Below, piece after piece: positions 1 through 8,452 of a DNA stretch of 64,000 bases. A program made the translations under genes and the position numbers. Source of the DNA: Bacilli bacterium (lineage in GTDB: Bacteria; Bacillota_I; Bacilli_A; ML615J-28; CAG-698); the NCBI GenBank assembly GCA_028691515.1, contig JAQUZE010000001.1, positions 53,714 through 117,713 of the forward strand, read 5' to 3'. How positions within the stretch are numbered: the stretch's first letter is position 1; each line of letters begins with the position of its first letter. The notes under the pieces were generated by a model, which worked only from the letters and a program-made list of their open reading frames with translations, did no database searches and had not been told where the DNA came from.

Positions 1-116
1 CTTATATGACTATGCTTGTTGAAAGATTAAAAATTGAAGGATTTAATGAAGAAGAAATTGATAAAATGTGCTATAAAAATGCATTAAGAGTTTTTAAGGA
101 AGTATTAAAAAAATAA
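1..116 (+). CDS. C-terminal end of a hydrolase-like protein (partial)
   Basis: An open frame runs in from the left edge and stops with TAA at 114-116, giving about 37 residues that end in NALRVFKEVLKK. The piece is helical, with an EGFNEEEIDKM segment before the NALRVF stretch. This pattern resembles the end of TIM-barrel metallohydrolases such as M19 dipeptidases, where a GYSEEDI-like helix precedes a final N-x-LRV helix. No catalytic residues lie in the window, so the family call is a guess; only the end of a gene is certain. Confidence 0.5.
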   Translation, partial: YMTMLVERLKIEGFNEEEIDKMCYKNALRVFKEVLKK

Positions 117-160
117 AATATTATTAATGAAAATCTTTTGAAAATATTATTAAAATAATA

Positions 161-189
161 TGGACTGATGAATTTAATTATAGTATTAT
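161..189 (+). promoter_or_regulatory. Candidate promoter for the ABC exporter genes
   Basis: TGGACT at 161-166 and TATTAT at 184-189 are separated by 17 bp, close to a sigma-A consensus. The predicted start near 196 leaves a short leader before the AGGGGG ribosome site at 203-208. Confidence 0.4.
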
Positions 190-214
190 TTATCATAAAT
201 ATAGGGGGATTATG

Positions 215-1150
215 ATGGTAGTTGAAATTAAAAATTTAGTTAAAACTTATAAAAATGGAGTTAAAGCTTTAAATAAGCTTAATTTTCAAGTCCGAGAAGG
301 AGAGATTTTTGGATTGCTTGGTCCTAATGGCAGCGGAAAAACTACAGCAATTAATTGTTTATTGGCATTACTTAATTATGAAGAAGGAGATATACGAGTT
401 TTTGACCAAGAGATGAAGGCAACCAGCTATAATTTAAAAAAAGATATAGGATTGGTAAGTCAAAACATTGCAGTATTTACTGAATTAACAGTATATGAAA
501 ATATTGATTATTTTTGTGGCTTATATATCAATGATAAAACATTGCGTAAGAAACTTGTAGAAGAAGCAATTGATTTTGTGTCACTTAATGATTTTAAAAA
601 ATTCTTTCCAAAAAAATTATCTGGAGGATTATTAAGAAGACTTCATATTGCTTGTGGAATTGCTCACAAACCAAAGTTAATCATTTTTGATGAGCCTACT
701 GCAGGAGTTGATCCACAAAGTAGAAATAAGATCTTAGAAGGAATTAAGCGATTAAATGAAGAGGGAGCAACAATTATTTATACAACACATTATATGGAAG
801 AAGTTGAAGAGTTATGTGATTATATAATTATTATGGATAAAGGAAGTGTTATTAGAGAAGGAACAAAGCTTGAATTAATTGATTCAATTAAGATTGGTGA
901 AATTAATGAAATTGAATTAAATAATCATTCAACAGAATTAATAAAAGATATAAAAAAATTAGCAAATGTTTTGTCTGCAGTTTATGATAACAGACTATTA
1001 ATTGTGAAATCTGGAAAAGGGAAGTCTAATTTAATCGATATTTTGGACCTAATAAAAAAGCATAATTTAGAATTTATTAGAATGCACTCTAAATTACCAA
1101 CATTAAACGATGTGTTTTTAGAAATAACAGGAAAGGAATTAAGGGATTAG
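215..1150 (+). CDS. ABC-2 type exporter, ATP-binding protein
   Basis: Cytoplasmic ATPase of an ABC exporter, powering the two permeases encoded directly downstream. The Walker A motif GPNGSGKTT starts near residue 36, the Walker B/D-loop region reads IIFDEPTAGVDP, and the H-loop is TTHYMEE. The signature is LSGGLLRR (about residue 135) instead of LSGGQ-x-R, a variant seen in NatA/YhaQ-like ATPases. At about 310 residues it has the C-terminal extension typical of drug or antimicrobial exporters. Two ATGs lie in tandem at 212 and 215; the AGGGGG site at 203-208 suits the second better. The next gene starts 2 bases after the stop, so the three genes form one operon. The substrate is unknown. Confidence 0.9.
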   Translation: MVVEIKNLVKTYKNGVKALNKLNFQVREGEIFGLLGPNGSGKTTAINCLLALLNYEEGDIRVFDQEMKATSYNLKKDIGLVSQNIAVFTELTVYENIDYFCGLYINDKTLRKKLVEEAIDFVSLNDFKKFFPKKLSGGLLRRLHIACGIAHKPKLIIFDEPTAGVDPQSRNKILEGIKRLNEEGATIIYTTHYMEEVEELCDYIIIMDKGSVIREGTKLELIDSIKIGEINEIELNNHSTELIKDIKKLANVLSAVYDNRLLIVKSGKGKSNLIDILDLIKKHNLEFIRMHSKLPTLNDVFLEITGKELRD

Positions 1151-1151
1151 C

Positions 1152-2288
1152 ATGCATATATTTAAGATTAGAATGCTTATTTTATTTAGAAATAAAATTG
1201 TTCTTTTCTGGACATTGCTATTTCCAATAGCTTTAGCTACGTTATTTAATTTTGCTTTTGCTAATTTTTTAAAAAGTGAAGAGTTTGTTACTATACCAGT
1301 AGCTATAATAGAAAATGATAATTTAGATAATAGATTAATTAATTTGATGCAAGAAATAGAATATAATTCAGAAGCAAAAATGTATGATATAACATATATG
1401 AATAATGATGAAGCAGATTTAAAATTAAATGATGAAACAGTTATAGGAATAATTGAATTTGATAATGAAAATAATTTATTATTAAAATTAAAAAAAGGTG
1501 GAATTCAAGCAACTATTTTAAAGTCATTTTTAGATGAATATATTCAAACATTAGATACTATTAATTCTTTAAGTGTAGTTAGTGATAATGATATAAATGT
1601 TATTATGGATGACTTACAAAATAACAAGGATTACATAAGCGATGTTGAAACGAACACAAACCCCGCTCTAGTTATTTTAATATATTTCTTTTCCCTTATT
1701 GGAATGGCATTAATTCAAGGTGGTTATTGGGGGACTGTCGCTATGAGTGATTTACAAGCTAATTTATCAGATAGAGGAATGAGAGTTGTTATAAGCGGGA
1801 AAAATAAGTTTAATTTGTTAATTACACATCTTATTTCAAGTTTTTTGGTTCATATAACAGAAATTTTAATTTTCTTATTATATTTATTTTTTATTCTAAG
1901 AATTGATTTATCTATAAGTATTTGGTTACTGGCATTAACTTGTATTTTGGGTTCATTAACTGGAATAACATTTGGAGCCTTTATTACTATTTCTTTAAAA
2001 AAAGCCGGAGAAGGAACAAAAGTATTAATTACAACTATAGCTGGAGTTTTTGGTGGTTTTTTATCTGGAATGATGAATCCTGGAGTAAAATATTTTGTTC
2101 ACACAAAATTAAGATTTTTAGAGTTTATAAATCCTGTAGGAGTTATTAATGATGCTTTATATAGTTTACAGTACTTTCAAACAAGAGAAAGATTTTATAT
2201 TAATATTCTAATATTGTTTATTATGTTTATTGTTTTTACTTTATTTACATATTTGCATTATAGGAGAGATACCTATGAAAGCATTTAA
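1152..2288 (+). CDS. ABC-2 type exporter, permease 1
   Basis: 378-residue integral membrane protein of the ABC2_membrane_3 (NatB/YhaP) type. One N-terminal membrane helix (about residues 8-35) is followed by an extracytoplasmic region of roughly 130 residues and then by five or six helices packed into the C-terminal half. It should form a heterodimer with the homologous permease downstream and be driven by the upstream ATPase. An AAGGG site lies just before the ATG. The end overlaps the next gene by 14 bp, which suggests coupled translation. The family points to lipid, drug or peptide efflux; the substrate cannot be read from the sequence. Confidence 0.85.
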   Translation: MHIFKIRMLILFRNKIVLFWTLLFPIALATLFNFAFANFLKSEEFVTIPVAIIENDNLDNRLINLMQEIEYNSEAKMYDITYMNNDEADLKLNDETVIGIIEFDNENNLLLKLKKGGIQATILKSFLDEYIQTLDTINSLSVVSDNDINVIMDDLQNNKDYISDVETNTNPALVILIYFFSLIGMALIQGGYWGTVAMSDLQANLSDRGMRVVISGKNKFNLLITHLISSFLVHITEILIFLLYLFFILRIDLSISIWLLALTCILGSLTGITFGAFITISLKKAGEGTKVLITTIAGVFGGFLSGMMNPGVKYFVHTKLRFLEFINPVGVINDALYSLQYFQTRERFYINILILFIMFIVFTLFTYLHYRRDTYESI

Positions 2289-3420
2289 ATTATATGTAAA
2301 AATATTTGTTAGAAATATTAAAATTGTCTTAGTATATGTTTTAATATTTTTGTTTATTACGGTTGTAATGAGCGTATCAAGTGGCGAAAGTTCATTAGAT
2401 TTTTCTTCAACAAAGATTAGTGTTGCTTATAAAAATAACGATCAAAATTCTGAATTAACTCAAGCATTAGTTAAATATTTAAAAAATTATACAGTAACTG
2501 TAGATGTTCAGGAAAAAAATTATGCAGATGCATTATATTTTAGAAATATAGCTTCTGTAATAGTAATTCCTGAAGATTTTGAAACAAGGTTTTTAAATAG
2601 TGAAGAGGGATTAATTTATCAAGACAAATTACAAAATAAATTTGCTAATGTGACTATTGAAAGAGAAATTAATAAATATTTAAATAATATAAGAGTTTTT
2701 TTGAATCAAACAGATATGGATTTATCTGAAGCAATAATTTTTACTGATGATATTTTATTAAAAGAAGTTAATACAGAAATGCAAATAGTAAGAAATACAG
2801 AAGCAGAAGCAACTCATTCTTATTTTAATTTTATATCATATATTATTTTTTCTATTACTTTAACTATTGTTGGAATTATGACATTAAAATTAAGGAATGA
2901 AAAAATTAAAAGGAGAATGGTTGTTTCACCTTACCCAATTAGAAAATCAAATTTAGAATTTATTTTAGGTAATGTAGTATTTACTAGTATATTTGTCTTT
3001 TTAATTTTTATAACTAGTATGATTTTATATCCTAATGTAGTTAACTTAAATGGAATTGGCATTATTTACCTAGTTAATTTGTTAACCTTTAGTATGGCAG
3101 TTTTGGCAATTGCATATTTTTTAAGTTTGTTAATCAAAAATGAAGCTGTTCTTGTAGCTGTAAATAATATTTTAGCGCTTGGAATGGCATTTGCAAGCGG
3201 AGCTTTTGTTCCTCAAGAAATTCTTGGGAAAGGTCTTTTATTTGTTTCAAAAATTACTCCAAGTTATTATTATATAAATAATAATATTAAAATATATGAA
3301 GCAAGCAGCCCTGATTTAAATTTGATAGTTATGAATTGTTTAATACAATTGATTTTTACTGCTGTATTTGTTGTTTTAGCAATTTATATAAATATGAGAC
3401 AATTAAAAAATGAAGAATAA
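2275..3420 (+). CDS. ABC-2 type exporter, permease 2
   Basis: 381-residue permease with the same plan as its neighbour: one N-terminal helix, a soluble outer region (about residues 40-190), then a helical bundle with a G-M-A-FASGAFVP segment typical of ABC-2 permeases. The start is the ATG at 2275, preceded by AGGAG at 2262-2266. A longer reading beginning at 2230 lies inside the previous gene and has no ribosome site. The 14-bp overlap with permease 1 supports a heterodimeric exporter. No strong terminator follows; only a weak GGTTTCATT/AATGAAAACC pairing is visible. Confidence 0.85.
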   Translation: MKAFKLYVKIFVRNIKIVLVYVLIFLFITVVMSVSSGESSLDFSSTKISVAYKNNDQNSELTQALVKYLKNYTVTVDVQEKNYADALYFRNIASVIVIPEDFETRFLNSEEGLIYQDKLQNKFANVTIEREINKYLNNIRVFLNQTDMDLSEAIIFTDDILLKEVNTEMQIVRNTEAEATHSYFNFISYIIFSITLTIVGIMTLKLRNEKIKRRMVVSPYPIRKSNLEFILGNVVFTSIFVFLIFITSMILYPNVVNLNGIGIIYLVNLLTFSMAVLAIAYFLSLLIKNEAVLVAVNNILALGMAFASGAFVPQEILGKGLLFVSKITPSYYYINNNIKIYEASSPDLNLIVMNCLIQLIFTAVFVVLAIYINMRQLKNEE

Positions 3421-3497
3421 GATATGTATAAAGGTTTCATTTAGTAAATAATGAAAATGAATGAAAACCAAACTAGAAATAATTATAATTATATTTA

Positions 3498-3526
3498 TTG
3501 ACATTGATTTTTTTAAGAATTATTAT
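3498..3526 (+). promoter_or_regulatory. Consensus promoter of the 22-codon gene
   Basis: TTGACA (3498-3503), exactly 17 bp, TATTAT (3521-3526). The predicted start is near 3533, at the AAAGGGGGA ribosome site. Confidence 0.75.
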
Positions 3527-3547
3527 ATTTCAAAGGGGGATAATAGT

Positions 3548-3616
3548 ATGTTAAAAAAAGAAGTTAAGCCTGCTCCAAAAGCAGTTCCTGCAAAACCAGC
3601 AACAAAGAAAAAATAA
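3548..3616 (+). CDS. 22-residue Lys/Ala/Pro-rich peptide
   Basis: A very short frame, ATG at 3548 to TAA at 3616, encoding a 22-residue peptide that starts MLKKEVKPAPKAV and ends PATKKK. Its reality rests on context: a near-perfect promoter (3498-3526), a strong AAAGGGGGA ribosome site 7 bases before the ATG, and a hairpin terminator (3640-3670) just after the stop. It therefore looks like a free-standing transcription unit. The composition (8 Lys, 4 Pro, 4 Ala, no aromatic residue) is like lysine/proline/alanine-rich tails of nucleic-acid-binding proteins. I do not recognise a family. It has no membrane segment or signal peptide. It could be a DNA/RNA-binding microprotein, or the transcript could act mainly as an RNA. 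Confidence 0.6.
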   Translation: MLKKEVKPAPKAVPAKPATKKK

Positions 3617-3639
3617 AAATTGTTATTACAATTTAAAAG

Positions 3640-3670
3640 TACGAACATAATTATTTGTGTTCGTATTTTT
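3640..3670 (+). terminator. Intrinsic terminator after the 22-codon gene
   Basis: TACGAACA (3640-3647) pairs with TGTTCGTA (3658-3665) and is followed by TTTTT. Confidence 0.8.
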
Positions 3671-3807
3671 ATTTACTAAAGATATTATTTTAATTAAATA
3701 ATATTAATATTTTATTATTTTTTTAAAAAAGGCGGTTATGCTTTTCTCCTTTAAATATTTAAGTTTATGTGATATAATTTATAGAAAAGAAAAGTTGAGG
3801 ATAATTT

Positions 3808-5538
3808 ATGGTAACAAAATTTATAAAATATTATAAACCACATTTAAAATTATTTATTCTTGATATGATTTGTGCAACTCTTTTGGCTGGAATAGATTTG
3901 GTTTTTCCAATTGCAACAAATAAAATATTAAATAAATATTTGGTTATTGAAAAAATAAACTTGGTGTTTATTATTGGTGGATTAATGCTTGGGCTTTATG
4001 TTATTCGATTTTTTTTGTCATATTTTATTGGTTATTATGGACATATAATGGGAATCAGAATTGAAACAGATATGAGAAGAGATTTATTTCATAAATTAGA
4101 AACATTGGATTACCAATTTTATGACGATAATAAAACTGGAGTGTTAATGTCTAACCTAACAACCCATCTTCATGATGTATCAGAAATGAGCCATCACGCT
4201 CCTGAAGATTTGTTTATTTCAACATTGATGTTAATTGGAAGCTTTATTATTTTGTGCTTTGTTAACATTTATCTTACTTTGATTGTTTTTGTTTTTCTAA
4301 TTATGCTAATTACCTATTCCTTATATAGAAGAAAGAAAATGCTTGACCGCTTTATTATTACAAGAACGGCACAAGAAGAATTAAATGCAAGTGTTGAAAG
4401 TAGCATTAGCGGTATTAGATTAACAAAAGCTTATACTAATGATCTATATGAAGAAAATAAATTTAAAAAGAATAATGAAGTATATTTAAAAGCGAGAACT
4501 AAAGTATTTAGAGAAATAGCTTTATTCACAACTGGTAATGATTTTTTTATTAATTTGGCAAATCTCTCGGTTTTAGTTTTTGGAGGTTTTTTTGTTTATA
4601 AAAAGTATATAACGTTAATTGATTTAACAACATTTTTTCTTTATATTAATTTTTTGATTAAACCAATAAATAGGTTAACAAATTCTATGGAACAAATGCA
4701 ACAAGGATTTTCAGGCATTAAAAAATTTTATAATATTATGGAAATAATGCCTTCAATTAAGAATAATGATAATCCTCTAACGAATGAAATAAAGCAAGGA
4801 AATATTCAATTTAAAAATGTGGATTTCAAGTATTTTCAAGATGGAGAGCACGAAAGGGAACACATTCTAAATAATTTTAATTTAAATATTAATGCAGGGA
4901 AAAAGATTGCTCTTGTTGGAGAAACAGGAGTTGGAAAATCAACAATATCAAAACTAGTTCCTAGATTTTATGATGTATCAGGTGGAAGTATATTAGTAGA
5001 TGGAATTGATGTTCGTGACTATGATGTATATACACTAAGACAAGCAATAGGACATGTTCAACAAGATGTATTCATTTTTTATGGAACAATTAAAGAAAAT
5101 ATTTTATATGGAAAAATTGATGCAACTTTTGAAGAAGTGATAGAAGCAGCAAAAAAAGCACAAATTCATGATTTTATATTAACACTTGATCAAGGTTATG
5201 ATACAGTTACTGGAGAAAGAGGTGTTAAATTATCTGGTGGGCAAAAACAAAGAATTTCTATTGCTAGATTATTCCTAAAAAATCCTAAAATACTAATATT
5301 AGATGAAGCAACTTCATCGTTAGATAATATTACTGAAATGCAAATTCAAAAAGCTCTTGATTTGTTATCAGTTGGGAAAACAACTATAACAATAGCTCAT
5401 AGATTATCAACAATTAAAAATGCAGATGAGATTATTGTTCTTGGTAAAAAAGGAATTATTGAACGAGGCAAACATGAAGAATTAATCAATACAAATGGAT
5501 ATTATTCAGATCTTTACAAAACAACAATGAAAATATAG
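3808..5538 (+). CDS. MsbA/LmrA-type ABC exporter (fused permease and ATPase)
   Basis: 576-residue half-transporter that should work as a homodimer in the membrane. Residues 1-320 form the six-helix ABC transmembrane domain. The ATPase domain follows: Walker A GETGVGKST (about residue 371), signature KLSGGQKQRISIARL, Walker B ILILDEATSSLD and switch IAHRLSTI. The ATG at 3808 has TTGAGG 7 bases upstream and a TGATATAAT extended -10 at 3770-3778. It is monocistronic, ending at a bidirectional terminator. It is a multidrug or lipid exporter by family; the substrate is not predictable. Confidence 0.92.
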   Translation: MVTKFIKYYKPHLKLFILDMICATLLAGIDLVFPIATNKILNKYLVIEKINLVFIIGGLMLGLYVIRFFLSYFIGYYGHIMGIRIETDMRRDLFHKLETLDYQFYDDNKTGVLMSNLTTHLHDVSEMSHHAPEDLFISTLMLIGSFIILCFVNIYLTLIVFVFLIMLITYSLYRRKKMLDRFIITRTAQEELNASVESSISGIRLTKAYTNDLYEENKFKKNNEVYLKARTKVFREIALFTTGNDFFINLANLSVLVFGGFFVYKKYITLIDLTTFFLYINFLIKPINRLTNSMEQMQQGFSGIKKFYNIMEIMPSIKNNDNPLTNEIKQGNIQFKNVDFKYFQDGEHEREHILNNFNLNINAGKKIALVGETGVGKSTISKLVPRFYDVSGGSILVDGIDVRDYDVYTLRQAIGHVQQDVFIFYGTIKENILYGKIDATFEEVIEAAKKAQIHDFILTLDQGYDTVTGERGVKLSGGQKQRISIARLFLKNPKILILDEATSSLDNITEMQIQKALDLLSVGKTTITIAHRLSTIKNADEIIVLGKKGIIERGKHEELINTNGYYSDLYKTTMKI

Positions 5539-5542
5539 ATAT

Positions 5543-5576
5543 AAAAAAAGCATTGAATAGACATTCAATGCTTTTT
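5543..5576. terminator. Bidirectional terminator
   Basis: AAAAAGCATTGAAT (5545-5558) pairs with ATTCAATGCTTTTT (5563-5576). Tracts of A and T on either side let it serve the exporter gene on the plus strand and the glycosidase gene on the minus strand. Confidence 0.85.
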
Positions 5577-5603
5577 AAATTTACTTCGTTGATAAAGATG
5601 TAT

Positions 5604-7520
5604 TTAATTGTAAATTGTTGTAATAATATTATTTAATGAATTAAGCATATGATTTATAGTTAATGCGATATTTGAGTTTGCATTTTTAATTGTATAAGTG
5701 GATGCACCATTATTATAATCAACTACATAAACTAAGTCTACTAATTCAATTAAAGGAACGTCAGTTTTTTCTACAGTTAAAATTTTATTTTCTAAATAAT
5801 ATTCTTTGTTGTTTATAATTATTTTTGCAGAGTCTAAATTTGAAGCATTATCTGTATCTCGGTATTTGACTTCAAAATCATATGCGTCATCTGTTTCAAT
5901 AATTGTTAAGCCCATAAAATTAATTTCTCTTTTTAGAGTGTAAAAATCATCATTTTGTAGAGGGACATTAATTTCATGTCCTAATTTATCTACATAGAAT
6001 AATTGATATTTATATAATGTATTTGCACGTAATCCTGTAACTGATACTAAATTATTTAATGAGTATTGTGAATCATTAACTTTGATAAATAATGATTGTA
6101 TATCGTGTTCATTAGTGTTTTTAATATTAGCTGAAAAATTGGCCGAACTTATTGATAAATCGTTAACTGTTACTTCAATTTCTGGTTTTTTAACAACAAT
6201 CAATAAAGCATTTGAAACAGCTCTTGGTCCGCTATCCGATGGATTATTTGTTTGAATAAATTGCCCATTTTTCTTAATTATCATATTGGAACTGCCACCA
6301 CCATCAAGATTGAAGCCATCAACACATCGATAATATTTAAGAAGTGACCCTAACTCTGTACCATCCATTCCGTGAAAGCCAAGTTCAGGTTGTCTTCCGT
6401 CAATTACAGATACAATCATATCGCCATTTTCTTTGATACCAAACACAGTTCTTGAATGTCTTTGATCAAAGTTTCCTTGCATATCATTTATGTAAGCTCC
6501 ATCTTTTAAGAAGACACCTCTATAGCCCATTGTAGAATCAACGTCTTTATAAGCTCCAGCAAATTCAAACTGAATTCTAATTTTATTTCCTAATTCTAGG
6601 TAATTGATTATTTCATCGTTTTTTGTAACAACTGCAAAATTACCTTTGCTAAGAGTTTTAATATCTAGAGAATCAATGACGCCTTTGCCATAGAAGTCAG
6701 TTTCACTACTTGGGAGCGCAAATTCCGCGTTACTAACTCCAAAAACAACTCCAGATCCTGATTCAATTTCAAAAGGGACAACACTGTGTTTATCATCATA
6801 ATTTGCATAGTAAACAGAAGATTGGCCTTCGTTTGGTTCTGTATTTATAGATTCAACTTGGAATGATTTAATAACTTCATCAGCTTCATTAAAGACATCT
6901 AAAACCATATAGTTAGTTCTAGAAAAACTTTGACCGAAAATAATACTATTTGCAGTGCCATCATTTTTGAATCCTAAAATTCCAGTTGTTGAATAACCAT
7001 ATTTTGTTGTCATATAGTAATTTCCATTTACTAAGGCTGGAACATCAGTCATTAATCCATAATTTCTTTTTGAACTAATGTCAAAGAAATCACCATTAAC
7101 TCCAGCAATTACTTCATAACCAGGGTTTTCACTTTCATATTTCATTGCTAGGTTTTTTACAGTATTTCTATTCCAGACGTGATTGTCTAAATTGATTCCA
7201 TTAACAAACTTAACTCCAGAAGTTGATGGAATTTCTAAAATGTTTACTTGTTGGGAATAATATTGGTCTTTAACAATTAATTCATTACTATAACCAAATC
7301 CAGCTATATAACCGCTTGTTTGAGTGCTACTCATACCTTTATCTACATAATGAGTTATTCCATAAGGAAGGTTATTAGCTTCTTTTTTAGATTCTACGTA
7401 ATATTTTGCTCCTCCACCGGCGTCTATTCCAGCTTCGCCGGCCGCTACAACTGAATTGATACTAAATACTAGTGTTGTAAATAATAATAATATTGTGATT
7501 AATAATTTAATATTTGACAT
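5604..7520 (-). CDS. Secreted phosphodiester glycosidase (NAGPA-like) with C-terminal FN3-like modules
   Basis: 638-residue exported protein. An N-terminal signal peptide (lysine, about 18 hydrophobic residues, then NSVVAAGEAG) has a likely cut after VVA. The central part carries the hallmarks of the phosphodiester glycosidase family (NAGPA, DUF2233): GVNGDFFD near residue 140 and NLDGGGSSNMI near residue 403. This family removes GlcNAc from phosphodiester-linked sugars or cleaves related substrates. From about residue 440 two beta-rich, FN3-like modules follow. There is no C-terminal anchor. AAAGGAAAG precedes the ATG and a TGGTATAAT -10 lies at 7552-7545. The cleaved substrate (capsule, lipoteichoic-like polymer or environmental glycan) is unknown. 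Confidence 0.82.
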   Translation of the reverse strand: MSNIKLLITILLLFTTLVFSINSVVAAGEAGIDAGGGAKYYVESKKEANNLPYGITHYVDKGMSSTQTSGYIAGFGYSNELIVKDQYYSQQVNILEIPSTSGVKFVNGINLDNHVWNRNTVKNLAMKYESENPGYEVIAGVNGDFFDISSKRNYGLMTDVPALVNGNYYMTTKYGYSTTGILGFKNDGTANSIIFGQSFSRTNYMVLDVFNEADEVIKSFQVESINTEPNEGQSSVYYANYDDKHSVVPFEIESGSGVVFGVSNAEFALPSSETDFYGKGVIDSLDIKTLSKGNFAVVTKNDEIINYLELGNKIRIQFEFAGAYKDVDSTMGYRGVFLKDGAYINDMQGNFDQRHSRTVFGIKENGDMIVSVIDGRQPELGFHGMDGTELGSLLKYYRCVDGFNLDGGGSSNMIIKKNGQFIQTNNPSDSGPRAVSNALLIVVKKPEIEVTVNDLSISSANFSANIKNTNEHDIQSLFIKVNDSQYSLNNLVSVTGLRANTLYKYQLFYVDKLGHEINVPLQNDDFYTLKREINFMGLTIIETDDAYDFEVKYRDTDNASNLDSAKIIINNKEYYLENKILTVEKTDVPLIELVDLVYVVDYNNGASTYTIKNANSNIALTINHMLNSLNNIITTIYN

Positions 7521-7544
7521 ATAATCTTTCCTTTCGTTAATGAA

Positions 7545-7552
7545 ATTATACC
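7545..7552 (-). promoter_or_regulatory. Extended -10 element of the glycosidase gene
   Basis: Read on the minus strand, TGGTATAAT lies about 25 bp before the ATG. The -35 region has no clear consensus. Confidence 0.45.
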
Positions 7553-7592
7553 ATATTTTATATTTAAAAAAAAGAAATGTTGTTAAATATTT

Positions 7593-8342
7593 TTAAATTT
7601 GGACATTCAACTCTACAGGACAATGATCACTTCCAAATACATTGTCATGAATTTTTGCATTTATAATTTTGTCTTTAATGTCTTTACTAATAACAAAATA
7701 ATCAATTCTCCAACCAATGTTTTTCTCTCTTGCATTTTGCATATAGCTCCACCAAGAATACTTAATTGTGTTGGGATATAAATAGCGAAAAGAATCAATA
7801 AATCCCGATTCTAAAAGAAGTGAAAATTTATTTCTTTCTTCAATTGTAAAACCAGCATTTCGTTCATTGCTTTTGGGATTTTTAATATCAATTTCTTGAT
7901 GAGCCACATTTAAATCTCCACATAAAATAACAGCTTTGTTTTTTGCAAGTTTATTTAAGTATTTTCTTAAAGTGTCGTCATATTCCATTCGATAATCAAG
8001 TCTTTCTAGTCCTCTTTTTGAATTTGGGACATATGTGTTTACAAAATAAAAAGTATCAAATTCAAGAGTAATTGCTCTACCTTCATCCATATATTTGCCA
8101 TCAAGACCTAATTGAACAGATAAAGGTTTATGTTTTGTGTAAATTAAAGTGCCAGAATATCCTTTCTTAAATGCGTCAAACCAATATTCATAATAATTGT
8201 TATAATCAAACTCTTTTTGTTCTTCCTGCATTTTTGTTTCTTGAATAGCAAAGATATCTGCATCAACTGAATCAAAAAATTTTTTAAACCCTTTTTTGTG
8301 ACAAGCTCGTAGTCCATTAACGTTCCATGATATAAATTTCAT
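7593..8342 (-). CDS. exoA: Exodeoxyribonuclease III
   Basis: 249-residue DNA-repair enzyme of the EEP (ExoIII/AP endonuclease) fold, cutting at abasic sites and removing 3' blocks. Visible motifs: FISWNVNGLRAC at the N-terminus (metal-binding Asn), QETK with the catalytic Glu, GDLNVAH, WRIDYFV and the C-terminal SDHCPV with the catalytic His. The ATG at 8342 sits 5 bases after AAGGTGG; a GTG three codons upstream lies inside the ribosome site and is rejected. The length matches the family. A TGATATAAT element (8370-8363) lies 20 bp before the start. Confidence 0.95.
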   Translation of the reverse strand: MKFISWNVNGLRACHKKGFKKFFDSVDADIFAIQETKMQEEQKEFDYNNYYEYWFDAFKKGYSGTLIYTKHKPLSVQLGLDGKYMDEGRAITLEFDTFYFVNTYVPNSKRGLERLDYRMEYDDTLRKYLNKLAKNKAVILCGDLNVAHQEIDIKNPKSNERNAGFTIEERNKFSLLLESGFIDSFRYLYPNTIKYSWWSYMQNAREKNIGWRIDYFVISKDIKDKIINAKIHDNVFGSDHCPVELNVQI

Positions 8343-8362
8343 ATTAACCACCTTTTTGTGAT

Positions 8363-8370
8363 ATTATATC
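8363..8370 (-). promoter_or_regulatory. Extended -10 promoter of exoA
   Basis: TGATATAAT on the minus strand ends 20 bases before the exoA ATG. The predicted mRNA would start within a few bases of the Shine-Dalgarno sequence. Confidence 0.55.
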
Positions 8371-8396
8371 ATAAAACAATGCATAAGAAAGAAATA

Positions 8397-8425
8397 TTGA
8401 TTCTAAAGCAGTAAATTGATATAAT
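8397..8425 (+). promoter_or_regulatory. Promoter of the PucR-type regulator
   Basis: TTGATT (8397-8402), 17 bp, TATAAT (8420-8425). Confidence 0.6.
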
Positions 8426-8452
8426 AAAAACATAAGAAAAGGAATAAAAAAT

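Noticed and set aside
1922..2149. Out-of-frame reading of 75 codons in permease 1
   Set aside because: A shadow of the real gene, with many Trp, Tyr and Phe residues, no ribosome site and no conserved pattern.
3421..3480. Possible terminator after the ABC-2 permease genes
   Set aside because: GGTTTCATT and AATGAAAACC pair only with a bulge, and no T-run follows.
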